Assembly: GCA_022414725.1 (NCBI GenBank)
Contig: JAJSRW010001641.1
Coordinates: 1-64,000 of the forward strand
Direction: 5' to 3'
DNA: 64,000 nucleotides
DNA from: Microglena sp. YARC
Lineage: Eukaryota > Chlorophyta > Chlorophyceae > Chlamydomonadales > Chlamydomonadaceae
A program made the translations under genes and the position numbers. The notes below the pieces were generated by a model that searched no databases, had not been told where the DNA came from, and saw only the letters and a program-made list of their open reading frames with translations. Of the stretch, positions 19,185-29,832 are shown in pieces (the stretch's first letter is position 1; the number at the start of each line of letters is the position of its first letter).

Positions 19185-19655
19185 ATGGGTATACACTCTT
19201 ATGTCGGTATCGGAACGATAATAATTTCAACCATTGGTGTTACTATGGTTATGTTATACTATGAATCTATCAAGGCGATTGTAGAATTTAGCAAGGATAT
19301 TGCAGAATCTAGAAATAGTATTGCAGAATCTCAACGCGAGACTATCAGTATCTTATCATCTCATATTAAATATACAAAAAAGCTTGCAGAATCTAGAAAT
19401 AGTATTGCAGAATCTCAACGCGAGACTATCAGTATCTTATCATCTCATATTAAATATACAAAAAAGCTTGCAGTGTTGAAGGCGAATAACGCTACCCTGA
19501 CTAAGATGTTGAAGCGTATTTTGCGGTCTATTACAGTTGCGGATGCAGATAATTTTTCAGCGGAAGAAAGACGATGGTATGTTGATAATTGTTCTGCGTA
19601 CAACGTCCATTGTTTGTTGTCTGATGTTGACTCTTCTTTGCCTACATCCGCTTAA
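19185..19655 (+). CDS. Membrane-anchored coiled-coil protein with a duplicated segment
   Basis: 156 residues. It begins MGIHSYVGIGTIIISTIGVT, an N-terminal membrane segment, followed by a long helical region. Residues 40-67 are exactly repeated as 68-95, because an 84-bp DNA segment (19302-19385) is tandemly duplicated (19386-19469). The duplication keeps the frame and would lengthen the coiled coil by 28 residues, four heptads. No family recognised. Confidence 0.6.
   Translation: MGIHSYVGIGTIIISTIGVTMVMLYYESIKAIVEFSKDIAESRNSIAESQRETISILSSHIKYTKKLAESRNSIAESQRETISILSSHIKYTKKLAVLKANNATLTKMLKRILRSITVADADNFSAEERRWYVDNCSAYNVHCLLSDVDSSLPTSA
19302..19469. repeat. Exact 84-bp tandem duplication
   Basis: Bases 19302-19385 and 19386-19469 are identical. 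Perfect identity points to a recent event, and the length, a multiple of three, keeps the host gene open. Confidence 0.9.
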
Positions 19656-19780
19656 AGCTTCTCTTTATTGTTCAATAACAAAGAACGTATTGTTTTTTTT
19701 GTAATTTTTTGTGCTGCAATTTGTGTATATTTTTAAGACCGCCCATGTATTTATTGTCCCTGGAACACGTGTAAAATTAA

Positions 19781-19942
19781 TGGGCGTTCCTGCCTCACAG
19801 CGGATTTTGACTGGTTTCGAAACATGGTCTGGAGCGGAATTGTGATTCCTCGTTGCTGATATCTCAGGCTAGCGAGTCGTTCCGTAGGCTCTAAATTCTG
19901 AGTAGAAATTTCAAAAAATCATCCGGGAGGCAGGAACGCCCA
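19781..19942. mobile_element. MITE, copy E, with TTAA flanks
   Basis: A 162-bp element starting TGGGCGTTCCTGCC and ending GGCAGGAACGCCCA, with the interior in the reverse orientation to copies B and C. It is flanked on both sides by TTAA (19777-19780 and 19943-19946), which would be the target duplication of a piggyBac-type transposase. It is the best-preserved copy, lying in a gap between two genes. Confidence 0.85.
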
Positions 19943-20009
19943 TTAATTGCAAGAAGAACATGGAGCGTGAACATGCCAAAAAAAAAAAAATTGTTCTTCT
20001 AAACATATC

Positions 20010-20603
20010 ATGGCTACCCTATCAGTATGCCCTTCGTCCGACTTTTTTGACGAGGCACAACGCAGACAGCATCCGCTACTGTCGTCATTCAACCATCTCA
20101 AGTACGACGAAGGAGCCTACCGCGTAGACCTAGGACAGTCCCGAGGACCCGGATCATACCAACTTGAGACTCCGGCGACGCACTGCACCCCCTGCTTCGC
20201 GAGGGACGCTCGCATGGTCATGGGCACGTCCGGGCACACAGAATGCGGGAACCGGCTCATGGTGGACATCGACTCCGAACTCCTTGGCATCACAAGGAAG
20301 GCATCCAGGTCGCCCGCATGCCAATTCCAGAAAGGTACACCGGAATGTGCCGAGTATCGCACATCCCCCGACTGCTTGTCAGTCGTTCTCGACGTGCAAG
20401 ACACACGTTTGAATAACCCCGCAAGCACCCTTAGGGGAACCGGTTGGAACAGGTGGCAGTGGCTGTGCCGCAACCCTCAAGAACACGCCATCCAAGAGTT
20501 CGATACTTTATCCACCGGGGCAAATCGTTGCCTCGCCCGCAAGCTATGTCAAACAAGGATTCGACTCTGCCAGGAACACTTCCCAGTAAACACACGTCCT
20601 TGA
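20010..20603 (+). pseudogene. Conserved NCLDV protein, 3' end lost at a junction
   Basis: The first 165 or so residues fit a family I recognise from mimivirus-like genomes by its motif: DTRLNNPASTLRGTGWNRWQ, then WLCRNPQEHAIQEFD. Its function is unknown to me; the protein is Cys- and Pro-rich and could be a virion component. After about base 20515 the sequence is the other strand of the capping-enzyme gene, so the last 30 residues of the open frame are not the true C-terminus. G+C content is high up to the junction, unlike what follows. Confidence 0.7.
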
Positions 20604-22511
20604 TCCAGTGATTGTGAAAGTTCAACATGGACTTTGTGGCGCTCTTGTCGCGAGAGTATATCCTATTATAATACAACTCGTCTTCGTTCAATATAGATTC
20701 TTCAACAACCTCCTCGTCACCACATATCAAAGACTCAGTGACAGGGACCTGCATACTCTTCCAGTTTGTCTCTGCGATGGAAGAGAAATTAGGACGCACT
20801 TTGTCATAACGCACCCTCATGGGCTTCCAATTGTAATTCACCTCCTCGGAAAAATCGTACATAAATTCAACAACCATTCCGTTTTCAATGGCATCGCCGT
20901 TACTACACAAAATAACACCGTTGACATCTACCTCCAAATTACACAAACTCGATTGGCTGAAAGGGACCAGTTTGTATTTATTCTCATTTTTGTTAGGTTT
21001 TTTTAATAATGGATCCAACATGCCTAACACATTCTCATCTGTAGAACCTACCATGAGGGTGCATATCTTGTAAACCTTAGACTGACGCATCACAAAGTCA
21101 TTGGTTTTCACATGCACGTAAAAGTCGATACTATTGAACTGTGGCGGTTTCCACTTGAACACAAGAGGCCAAGTACCATCCTTGGGGTGTCATTGGGGAA
21201 CAGACCGCCGACAGGAAGATACTTTGGAGTGAATATTAAACCATCTATGTAGTAGGGTAACTCGTCATCCTTGAACTTGTTATGGATACCTCCAGAAATG
21301 ATAATATTTTTGCTATCCATCAATATGTTTTCGCCGCTATAAAAGGTTTTTGCTTTGATTATCATATTTTTATCCTTAGGAATTTGACTAGTAAACTCGA
21401 CCAATTTGTCCAATCGCCCATCAGTCAAAGGGAGAGACCGGACGTCAACACCCTTGTAGTAATATATGTCGAAAGCCATATATAATCGAGCACCAGGTCC
21501 AGTCCTCGTAACAGTGACATATTCACCATCCACTAAAGAATTTGCCAAAGTTGTTTTAACCTTAATACCGGTAGATACAATGTTGAGCTTCGAATCGATT
21601 GTGTACATTAGTCCATCGCCAGCAACAAACAACAGGATTCGCAATCCATCAGCTTTGTCAGTCACCGTATAATCTGACAACACGGATAGTATACCGGGTG
21701 CTGGTTTATACAAATGTCTGCGCTCCAGTGTTACTGGCTGGGGTCCTGTGAACATCAATCGCTCAATAATGTTGCTTTTCTTGACCAATGCCAAATACTG
21801 ATCAAAGGCATTGGTCAACTTGCTCAATGTAGGTACATGATTCCAATCACCGTTCATGATATCCATGATATTAGCACACGACTTTAAGAATCCAATACTA
21901 ACAGCCTGGGCATTATCCTTTGCATACAAACCTATATACTCTAGTTCGACTTCGAACTTTTCATTCGTACCATTTATATTCGAGGAGGCAAATGACGACT
22001 GTGTTGTAGACTGCTTAACTATAGTCAAATCAACACGCATATCTACATTGTATGTAAATGAAAACCTTTTTTTTAACCGGAATATTTTCCTTGCTGGGAT
22101 TGAATGTAATGCATCCAACGGATTGGATATGGGATTTTCTACACTCGATCGCAACTTTAATGGATATTCGTCGAAAATAACAGGAGTTCCTGTCCTTTCC
22201 TTTGTCATCAATGTAGTATTATCAGCCTCGAACTTATTCGTCGTGCAATATTTGTGAATGTTATCAGTACCATGTATTGTGCACCGATACTTGTCCCATA
22301 ATATGTCTAGGATGTTTACTTCCTTACTGTTTTGAAACTCGCTTCGTGAGAGTAATTGCGATAGCAATGAAGTGAAACAACCTCTATCAACAGGAACGGT
22401 TTGACCTCTAGAACCACGAGCATATATGCTAGCCTCTATTTCGTAATTCGGACCAATGTTCTTGAATATAGGAAGGATATTCTCTGTGAAAAATGACTTC
22501 TCGATTTGCAT
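20515..22511 (-). pseudogene. mRNA capping enzyme, frameshifted and 3'-truncated
   Basis: This is the three-part NCLDV capping enzyme. The N-terminal part is triphosphatase-like (NYEIEASIYARG, VDMRVDLTIV). The guanylyltransferase carries the nucleophile motif TDKADG (KxDG) near residue 285 and continues to YIDGLIFTPKY. The C-terminal part is an N7-methyltransferase, with its SAM site DIACGRGNDL close to the break. Two lesions are present: a one-base frame change at the C/G run 21184-21187, and loss of everything after the SAM motif at the junction near 20515, so most of the methyltransferase is missing. The starting ATG at 22511 is followed by a good frame. The gene is A+T-rich like the rest of the right part. 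Confidence 0.85.
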
Positions 22512-22569
22512 TGTATTAAACTTATACTTAATTATATTTTTAAGTGGTTCATTTTTAAATCAATTTTAC

Positions 22570-22870
22570 ATAATAGAGATAGGACAGTTAATTGCAAATG
22601 GTAGATATAATTGGAATGTATCCTTATTCGAATTATAAGTGCAGTATATATAATTGGAATCTAGTAAATGGTAGATATAATTGGAATGTATCCTTATTGG
22701 AATTTCGTTCAGAAAAAAAAGGCATTTATTCCCATGTTATTAGTTATTATAAGTACTGTACTTATAATTGGAATCTATCCTTATTCGAATTATAATTGGA
22801 ATCTATCCTTATTCCAATTATAAGTACAGTAGATATAATTGGAATAAGGATAGATTCCAATTATAAGTAC
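22570..22870. repeat. Hairpin-rich spacer with TATAATTGGAAT repeats
   Basis: No gene is seen. A block close to ATAATTGGAATSTATCCTTATT occurs six or more times, in both orientations. At the right end is a perfect inverted repeat: a 32-bp arm at 22791-22822, an 11-base loop, and its complement at 22834-22865. The DNA could extrude a cruciform and RNA from either strand would form a strong stem. It lies between the 5' end of the capping gene and the 3' end of the next leftward gene, so a transcription-end hairpin for the gene upstream is not the obvious role here. Confidence 0.85.
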
Positions 22871-22940
22871 AGTGTATGCGAAAGAGAGGTGTAAGCGAAT
22901 GATGAACACACAACGGGACATGAATATGAATATCGTGCTA

Positions 22941-23570
22941 TTAGAAATGAACATGATCGAGATTCACTACTTTGGGTCCCAAAGATGACACGATCTTTAT
23001 TTTATCAGATAGATTAAATAAACGCACAGAGGGATCTAAGGGATCGTGCAAAATTTCAATTTTAGAATGTGATATCAAAAATACGAATCCTGAATCGAAT
23101 CGATTCCAACAGATATGACTACATGTATTTGTGTCAAAATTAAACAAACACATAGCCATTTTTAAATGGAGAGAAAGATGTAACAACATATCTTTAGAAG
23201 CGCTATTAGGAAAGAAACCATTTTTGGCTATTTCGAGTTTCAAGTTGTCAATTCGTTTAGAAAACCAACGAATCTTATTTTCCTTCAAAGATGCCCTATT
23301 AATGAGGTCATCTGAAAAACACTTGACGAACTCAAACGATTTCTTGTAAATATCCTCTGGGGAAAGTAATTGGACAGTACCGTCCAATACATATAAAATA
23401 TTCGTTATGAGGTCATCGACCTCGTCTTTAGTATTTAAACATTTTTCAAGATCAGCCATATCAGCAAATACATCTATATATGTTATAGGATTTGAAACTG
23501 GTTGACACAATACGCTTGATGGTATAGTATTAACAACTTTTGTTAGATTCAAATTACGTAGAGACTCCAT
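22941..23570 (-). CDS. Unknown protein, 209 residues
   Basis: An intact, A+T-rich frame with ordinary viral composition. It is mostly alpha-helical in appearance, with Cys at scattered positions and no membrane segment, and I recognise no motif. It is the first of a leftward run that includes the NET-like protein, RPB7 and the D6/D11 helicase, with gaps of 25-40 bp. Confidence 0.7.
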   Translation of the reverse strand: MESLRNLNLTKVVNTIPSSVLCQPVSNPITYIDVFADMADLEKCLNTKDEVDDLITNILYVLDGTVQLLSPEDIYKKSFEFVKCFSDDLINRASLKENKIRWFSKRIDNLKLEIAKNGFFPNSASKDMLLHLSLHLKMAMCLFNFDTNTCSHICWNRFDSGFVFLISHSKIEILHDPLDPSVRLFNLSDKIKIVSSLGPKVVNLDHVHF

Positions 23571-23609
23571 ACTAATATATGATAATACATTTAAACTAAC
23601 AAATCATTT

Positions 23610-24176
23610 TTAAATCTGTTTTTCGAGGTCATTCGATATCTCAAAATAACTTCTTTTATCCAATGGAACCTTTTTAGAAAACTTTTTTTTAGCTGCGTGA
23701 TATTTTGTATATACCTTTTTCTTAGATGTCTTGTCCCACGAATAAAGACACTTTAACGTCTTTGTAGCAGCACTATCTTCCTCTATATCACTCTTCCAAT
23801 TTTCATAAGACTTGGACGACATATCGTTTTTGTCAGTTGTTGTTACAGACTCCATAGATTCTAGCTTGTCTTGTTCCTGGTTTTCTGGGGAAAAATATAT
23901 ACTGTTGTTAATATCCTTCAATTTTTTATCATACTCTTCCAATTCTTTATTGTTCTCTAAACAGAATAACACAAAACACTCTATTTTAGACAACAATGCA
24001 TCAGAAAAAATACTCATATTAAAAAAAATACCATTTGTATTACGGGTAAAATTACAATCAGAGTCATTTTCGTGTATAATTTTGAATATTTCTTCGTGCT
24101 CTATAGGACATAATTCATTTATTTTGTATAATAACTGCTTGCGCATTCTGTTAGTGTATATCTTTTCATCACCCAT
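23610..24176 (-). CDS. NET-like domain protein, right-part copy
   Basis: 188 residues. The N-terminal 75 residues (CPIEHEEIFKIIHEN, RNTNGIFFNMSIFSD, FVLFCLENNKELEEYDKKL) align with the left-part gene at 17727-18599, sharing the EH-x-EIF and N-x-NG-x-F motifs. In place of an Asp-Val run it has a short polar linker. The C-terminus is Lys-rich (KYHAAKKKFSKKVPLDKR), as in the left copy. Related proteins exist in mimivirus-like genomes. The role may be binding of a partner's peptide motif, which is inference. Confidence 0.7.
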   Translation of the reverse strand: MGDEKIYTNRMRKQLLYKINELCPIEHEEIFKIIHENDSDCNFTRNTNGIFFNMSIFSDALLSKIECFVLFCLENNKELEEYDKKLKDINNSIYFSPENQEQDKLESMESVTTTDKNDMSSKSYENWKSDIEEDSAATKTLKCLYSWDKTSKKKVYTKYHAAKKKFSKKVPLDKRSYFEISNDLEKQI

Positions 24177-24199
24177 TACAATATTATAGTTACATATGC

Positions 24200-24992
24200 T
24201 TATGTATCATCACTAGATGCAGACGAGGTATCACTATCATCTGTATCGTCACTCGCTACATCGTCAATATCATCGTCTACGATGTCATCATTTTTTTCTT
24301 CCTCCTCATCATCCTCATCCTCCTCCTCCTCATCCTCTTCATCTTCCTCTTCATCTTCCTCTTCATCTTCCTCCTCTTCATCTTCCTCATCATCGTCTTC
24401 CCCTATAATATCTTCAACATCGATTATTGCCTCTTCTACATTTATCGCATCATATAATTTGATATTTTGTGTCTTACGCACAACCCTATTATGAGAATCA
24501 TTGATGACAATCTTACCAATTATTGATATTTTTTTGTCATGCAATTCAAACTTGCGGCCCAAAACCTCAATGTTAACTACATCTCCATTTTTCAAATCAT
24601 CTAGATTTACTTCTGATTGTATTTCATTTGACTTTTTTGCGACAATAATTTCTACAATCGTCTCGCCATTATGCGTTACTTCACACAATACTCCAAAATA
24701 TGTTAGTGTTTTTAACAGTTGATTTGATAACATTACCAATTATGGGTAGACATGTTTTCAGATAAATTTCAACATTGAAAACAACGTTCCCATTTAAGGA
24801 CACCATTTGCACAGTCCCGGAATTGATTTTATGGATTTTAATAGAACCTTTCATAACATATCCATTTGAGGAACATTTTCCTTCTAGTCTTTTCTTCAAT
24901 ATGTTAATGATATTGTCCTTATAATTTTTATCCAGCAAATCTGGGCTGAGTGTTACTTTTTCTGTTATGAGGCATTCAGTGAAAACATCCAT
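24200..24992 (-). pseudogene. RNA polymerase subunit RPB7, one frameshift
   Basis: The first frame begins MDVFTECLITEKVTLSPDLL and has LEGKCSSNGYVMKGSI, the typical N-terminal domain of RPB7/RpoE'. The second frame carries the S1-like domain (LDDLKNGDVVNIEVLG) and a very acidic Asp/Glu tail of about 60 residues. The frames switch at a run of four A/T bases (24695-24698); one base too many there explains the break. RPB7 pairs with RPB4 in the stalk of the polymerase. A Glu/Asp tail is unusual for RPB7 and may be a viral extension. Confidence 0.85.
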
Positions 24993-25030
24993 GTTTGTTA
25001 TTACTATAATGATTGAATAAAACCTTTATT

Positions 25031-28000
25031 TCATTTTTTTTTGTTTTTTTTCTTTGCCATCATCATCATGTTGAAAGCATGGGGTCTAGCTAATTGTCCA
25101 TTTATCCTCATCAATAATTCGTAAAACTGACACATTTTCTTCTTGTCAGGGAGCTTTTTGAACTCTTTCAAAAATGATGGATCAATAGTATCTATCATTT
25201 CCTTCAACATCTGGACCTTCAAAGTTGATGTTTGGTGACATACATACCCTAAAGAATCCTTGTCCTCTTGTAATATCTTAAATTTAGTTTTACCTTCTTT
25301 ATCCGTCATCAAATATGCGGTGTATTGGTCATTCAAATACAATATGGAATCATCAATTAACTTTGTATTCTCTTTCAATTCTAATTCGGTTATTGGTCGC
25401 ATACCAGAGGCGTCTTTCGTATAATACACACTCTCGCCGTCAAAAGGACATATTATGAACTTCGACACACCACCACTCATAATAACCATGTTTACCCTTT
25501 TCAGACTTTCAATCAATGGGTCATTATCGTTATGCCACAACGAATTACTCATTTGGAGATACTCAATCTTTGTCAAGCGATCCACCACAAAGTCTACAAC
25601 GTAACTCGAAATGACACTGAATTTATCATCGTTTATTTTCATTTCTTCGCAAAAAGTTTTGATATATTTATCTATTGTAGTTTTGATACGTTTATCTGTA
25701 CTGGTATCGATATGTACGTCTGTTGTGCTTTCTCGGACATCTACTGCATTAGAGTTTAATTGCATTCTGTCTATGATTCCATTGCTGTTCTTTTGTCTAT
25801 AACTTAGGGATATGTGTTGATTGGAGCCTAGTTTGACAAAAATATACTTGTTGGAAACATACATGACATACCCGTATTCATTCCTAGTATTTTGGAAACT
25901 GGCTTTCGTTTCAACTATATTGTGCAAAGCAATATTCAATACCTCTTTGTTCACCTTTTTTATTGTCTTCCTGGTATGTTTCTTTATGTTAATGTATGTA
26001 CCAAATAAATTTGTACGGAAAAAGTCCTTGATTACTTTTTCATATTTTGAAACTAAGTTACTATAGAATCCTATGTGAAAAGTGCTGGTATCCTTTGTTT
26101 TGGGGAACGCGGTAGTGCATTTGATTTTATTAGATCTTTCCCCAATCTGGTATGTTGTATCGGTTCCTTGAGATGATACAATGTCAAATTCAACATCAAT
26201 ATCATCCCTAGAAATAGTATTCATTGGCTTGTTCAGAATACAATCAGTTGCTACATTTCTCATTATCTTCTCTACTCTGCCAATTGTTTGCTGCTTATCT
26301 ATACTCACTCTGTAAAGACGTGTGTCAATGTTCTCTGTATCTCCACCAAGTGTCGCCACGTGATGATATATTGTTACATTCCGCTCTTTAAGAGGCAAGA
26401 AAATGTGCGAACAAGTGCGCACAGCCCGGCCAATGATTTGCTCCAATTTATTCATATGGAACCATGGTTCCATAATGTGAACCTCCCTAACACATTTTAA
26501 ATCAACTCCTTCCGTTGCAACGGAAGTTGCAAGAACAATCTTGATGTCTTGTCCATATTTGTTTTTTTCGTTTTTTAAAACCCGGATTTCTCCATCATTA
26601 TCTGGAGATAAATTAGAATCTCCAGAAAGAATAACATAATTCCCGATGCTTTTCATCTTATCACCGTTTTGAAGAATATCAGTACTGTTATACTTACTAT
26701 ATCCCTGATGTTCCAAAGCTATTGCAAGTGGGAGGACACCACTCCATTTCCAATTTGAGTAAACGAATACAATCCCTTTACTTTGTTTAATGTAATCTAA
26801 TATTGATTTGATTTTACAAGAAATATGACCGACATTGTAAGTTTTGAAAATATCCATAAACTCATCTTTATACTTGACTCTGAATCTCTTCCCCTTCACT
26901 TTGTTGAAACAACCCCAAAATCCATTCTCCCCGTAACATTGATTATATGTTTTCGAAACGGGGTATGCAATATTAGATAACTGTATACACAGCTGTAGAC
27001 TGAAACTTTGCTCACTGTCATCATTGTCCACAAACATTTCTTCAGACTTTTTGTACATTTTCTTTTGGGTTTTTGAAAAATCGCTCTTTACTATCTCAAT
27101 ATCCGATATGTCTATTGGATAGTCAATTTCTCGCCCTTTTATGTCTAATATCGGGACATCTTCTTGTATTAATAAATTGGAGTCGTTATTCACCGACGGA
27201 TATAGTCTAAATGGAAAGGTAAAAGGATTATCTCCTTTCATGTACGAAACATATCCTTTGAAAATGTTAGTCAATATATCTTTCGATTTTATGCTCCCGC
27301 TCTTGTCGAAAATATCACTTATTTTTATAGGGGGGCGTTTATCATTGTACAATAATAAATTTATGATATACACTATCTCCTTAGGATCATTAAACATAGG
27401 TGTTGCGGTCATCAATACCAATTTAATATTTATCGCATGCTTTAATACGAGTTGTAATATTGGTGGAACGCGTTTGTTAGTAAGTTCTGAATTCAAACGA
27501 ATATTGTGGACTTCGTCAATTATAAATATACTGTTACTAAACTCGTGTCGTATTCTCTTGTGCAATTTCATATTTGTTTCCAAATCTTCATCACTAACAT
27601 CCAACTCCTTGGCCATCCTTTTGATCTCGTTTGCAAACTCCAAAAGACCTAGAAAAGTGTAACGACTTGAAATAATCTTGTTTATTTTCTTTTCTATCAT
27701 CTCGGGAGATATCATATGACTGTTTGGAACCATAGATATGTACTTGCTGGCTACACATTGCAAGTCATCCGGCTTGCTAGAATCATAAATTTGCTTTCTG
27801 AAATTATCTTTCAACAAAGTTGATGGCATCAATATATACACCTTTTTGTCACTATCGAAATCCAAGAATTGCTCTACGACATTTATTGCAGTACAAGTTT
27901 TACCAACACCAACACCATGATACAATAATATTCCATTATATGGTGTTTTTTTTGATATGAAATTTCGCACAAATGTCTGGTTATGCGACAAGTCGAAAGT

Positions 28001-28291
28001 GTTTCCATTGCACTTTTCATTACATATCTCTTAAAAACTTTCCAAAGATGTTATATCAACATCTTCGTATGCATTCTCTATGAATTCCTTTTTTTTCAAA
28101 AGTATGTTGTAAAAATCCGGATTATTTATTTCAGGATAAGGGATATAAGCTCTATTGTTCTTCGGTTCAACAGTTGTAGAAAACGATTCACGAATTGTAT
28201 TCAGCTTATTTTGAATTTTAAATGTTTTTTCATAATTACTTTCTTTATCCAACTCTTGTAAAAGTTTCTTGACTTTTTCATAATCGTCCAT
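25031..28291 (-). pseudogene. D6/D11-like SF2 helicase with one in-frame stop
   Basis: A large SF2 helicase of the NCLDV D6R/D11L group, whose poxvirus members act in early transcription initiation and termination. Motif I is HGVGVGKTC, motif II DEVH and motif VI QIIGRAVRTCSH, and the family start (NQTFVRNFISKKTPYNG) is present. Its N-terminal 86 residues, from the preferred start MDDYEKVKKLL at 28291, lie in the same frame but are cut off by TAA at 28031-28033. The protein would be about 1,090 residues, a usual length. Translation from the downstream part alone would lose only the N-terminal extension. The C-terminus ends in a Lys-rich run. Confidence 0.9.
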
Positions 28292-28403
28292 TTTAAATAC
28301 TAACACGAAAATATATTCACATAGTAAAACAAAACGTATATGTCGAGCATTTCTTATTGGAAACTCTGATACAGGTGTATAAAAATTAAAGGTATACAAA
28401 TAC

Positions 28404-29264
28404 TCAAACATTTATTTGGATGAATGACAATGGGAAATTCATAACACTGGCGTTTATAAACTTCAATAAATCCTTACGCTCGTTATTCGATATTCTAATT
28501 TTGGATTGCGCTTCTTCGTAGCTAAACCACTCAACTTTTTGAATTTCTCTTTGCTGCATCAATGTTACCGGTTCTAGTGTCTTATCATCCATGTAATTAG
28601 AATCATTCAATTGACAGAGGTAATACACGTGTTTGTACTTCAACTTATTCCCTCCAATGAAAGTCTCGTGAAAAGGATCAGTACCTATTACATTGATACT
28701 TTCGATAGGTATCGATGTTTCTTCAACAAATTCTCTCATGGCACATCGGCAGTCGTCTTCATTAATATTCCTCCTCCCTTTTGGAAAACCCCACTCGGTT
28801 TCATCAAATTTAGGTTTAGTGTTGTTCAAAATATACACAATATCAAAAACGGGGTTCTTATCCAAACTTCTACAATGAATACCGCATTTAAGCGTGTCGA
28901 ATTTAGCCTTTGCGTCTTCGTACTCTCTTAAAAATGAATTACATTCGGTAACTTTCCACAGATTTTTCCAAAGGCTCTCAAAATCTTTCGTTTTCAAATC
29001 CGACCTTTCCGACTCCGTCATATTCTCAAACAACTCCATTATATACTTTCGGGATTCAACCTTATATTTTCCTCGTATGAAAGTACTGTAACTCAGAGAG
29101 TCCTTGCGCTGAACCATTAGGTATTGTGGTTGTACACAACAATCTGTGATGGTAAATCTTATACATATTATACCAAAACTCGTTATGGGGTTATTACAGT
29201 TTTTATATATATGATTCGGTGCTCCACAATTAGCACATAAGTTACTCTTTTTAATATTCATCAT
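28404..29264 (-). CDS. Nudix hydrolase with an N-terminal zinc knuckle
   Basis: 286 residues. The N-terminus has a CCHC knuckle (CANCGAPNHIYKNC). The Nudix box is at residues about 163-185: GRRNINE, then REFVEETSI, matching G-x5-E-x7-R-E-x2-E-E, with the catalytic glutamates intact. This architecture occurs in mimivirus-like NCLDVs and is related to the poxvirus D9/D10 and asfarvirus g5R decapping enzymes. It probably hydrolyses mRNA caps or diphosphoinositol phosphates; the precise substrate cannot be read from the sequence. Confidence 0.85.
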   Translation of the reverse strand: MMNIKKSNLCANCGAPNHIYKNCNNPITSFGIICIRFTITDCCVQPQYLMVQRKDSLSYSTFIRGKYKVESRKYIMELFENMTESERSDLKTKDFESLWKNLWKVTECNSFLREYEDAKAKFDTLKCGIHCRSLDKNPVFDIVYILNNTKPKFDETEWGFPKGRRNINEDDCRCAMREFVEETSIPIESINVIGTDPFHETFIGGNKLKYKHVYYLCQLNDSNYMDDKTLEPVTLMQQREIQKVEWFSYEEAQSKIRISNNERKDLLKFINASVMNFPLSFIQINV

Positions 29265-29301
29265 TATTCTACATACTATTATTCTTAGATATATTGTTTG
29301 T

Positions 29302-29769
29302 TTATTTCCTTGTGAGCTTCTTATTCTTATTCCAAACCCATACTATGAAAATTGCAGTAAGTACTATAAACATGACATTAATATATAACATGGTATTGAT
29401 AGCTAGGTGATGATCACATTGCTTAATTTCTTGGGACTTTCCTAAAACAACTTCTTGAGAAGAAGAATATTGAGCCATTGCGTCATTCAAACCCATAATA
29501 GGCTTGCTAAGGGATGTATTAACTATATTGTGAAAATCAACGGTCCATTTGAACAATGTTTCGTTGGTTTCCAAGTGATCATCTACGGGAAATTGTTCGT
29601 AATGTATCTGGTAATTCGTAGAACATGTATTACAAGGGATAAAACGCCATAACTCTTTATAGAAATGTATGTGTGCCAGCTTATCTTCGAGAGAAGGCAC
29701 TTCAGGATATTTAAGACCGATAATGTGGAACACAAACCAATAATGTTTTCCCCAAACACTTGGTTTCAT
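29302..29769 (-). CDS. Erv1/ALR-type FAD thiol oxidoreductase
   Basis: 155 residues, normal for the viral family. WGKHYWFVFHIIG near the N-terminus and the redox motif PCNTCSTNY (C-x2-C, residues about 45-52) are diagnostic, and HYEQF and the Trp/His FAD-site residues follow. The C-terminal MLYINVMFIVLTAIFIVWVW is a membrane segment, giving a type of membrane-tethered oxidase seen in NCLDVs. It makes disulfides in virion proteins during cytoplasmic assembly. It diverges from the DnaJ gene across about 60 bp. Confidence 0.92.
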   Translation of the reverse strand: MKPSVWGKHYWFVFHIIGLKYPEVPSLEDKLAHIHFYKELWRFIPCNTCSTNYQIHYEQFPVDDHLETNETLFKWTVDFHNIVNTSLSKPIMGLNDAMAQYSSSQEVVLGKSQEIKQCDHHLAINTMLYINVMFIVLTAIFIVWVWNKNKKLTRK

Positions 29770-29832
29770 TTAGTTTTGATTTAGAAAATATGCGCACAAA
29801 ATGGCCTAAATAAAACCCACATACAATAAAAT

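Noticed and set aside
24217..24494. Rightward Ser- and His/Pro-rich frames opposite the acidic tail of RPB7
   Set aside because: Low-complexity shadows of the Glu/Asp codons.
3190..28033. Reassignment of TAA/TAG to a sense codon, suggested by in-frame stops in the primase-helicase and the D6/D11 helicase
   Set aside because: TAA, TAG and TGA all end intact genes at the expected places throughout, and only one or two internal cases exist.
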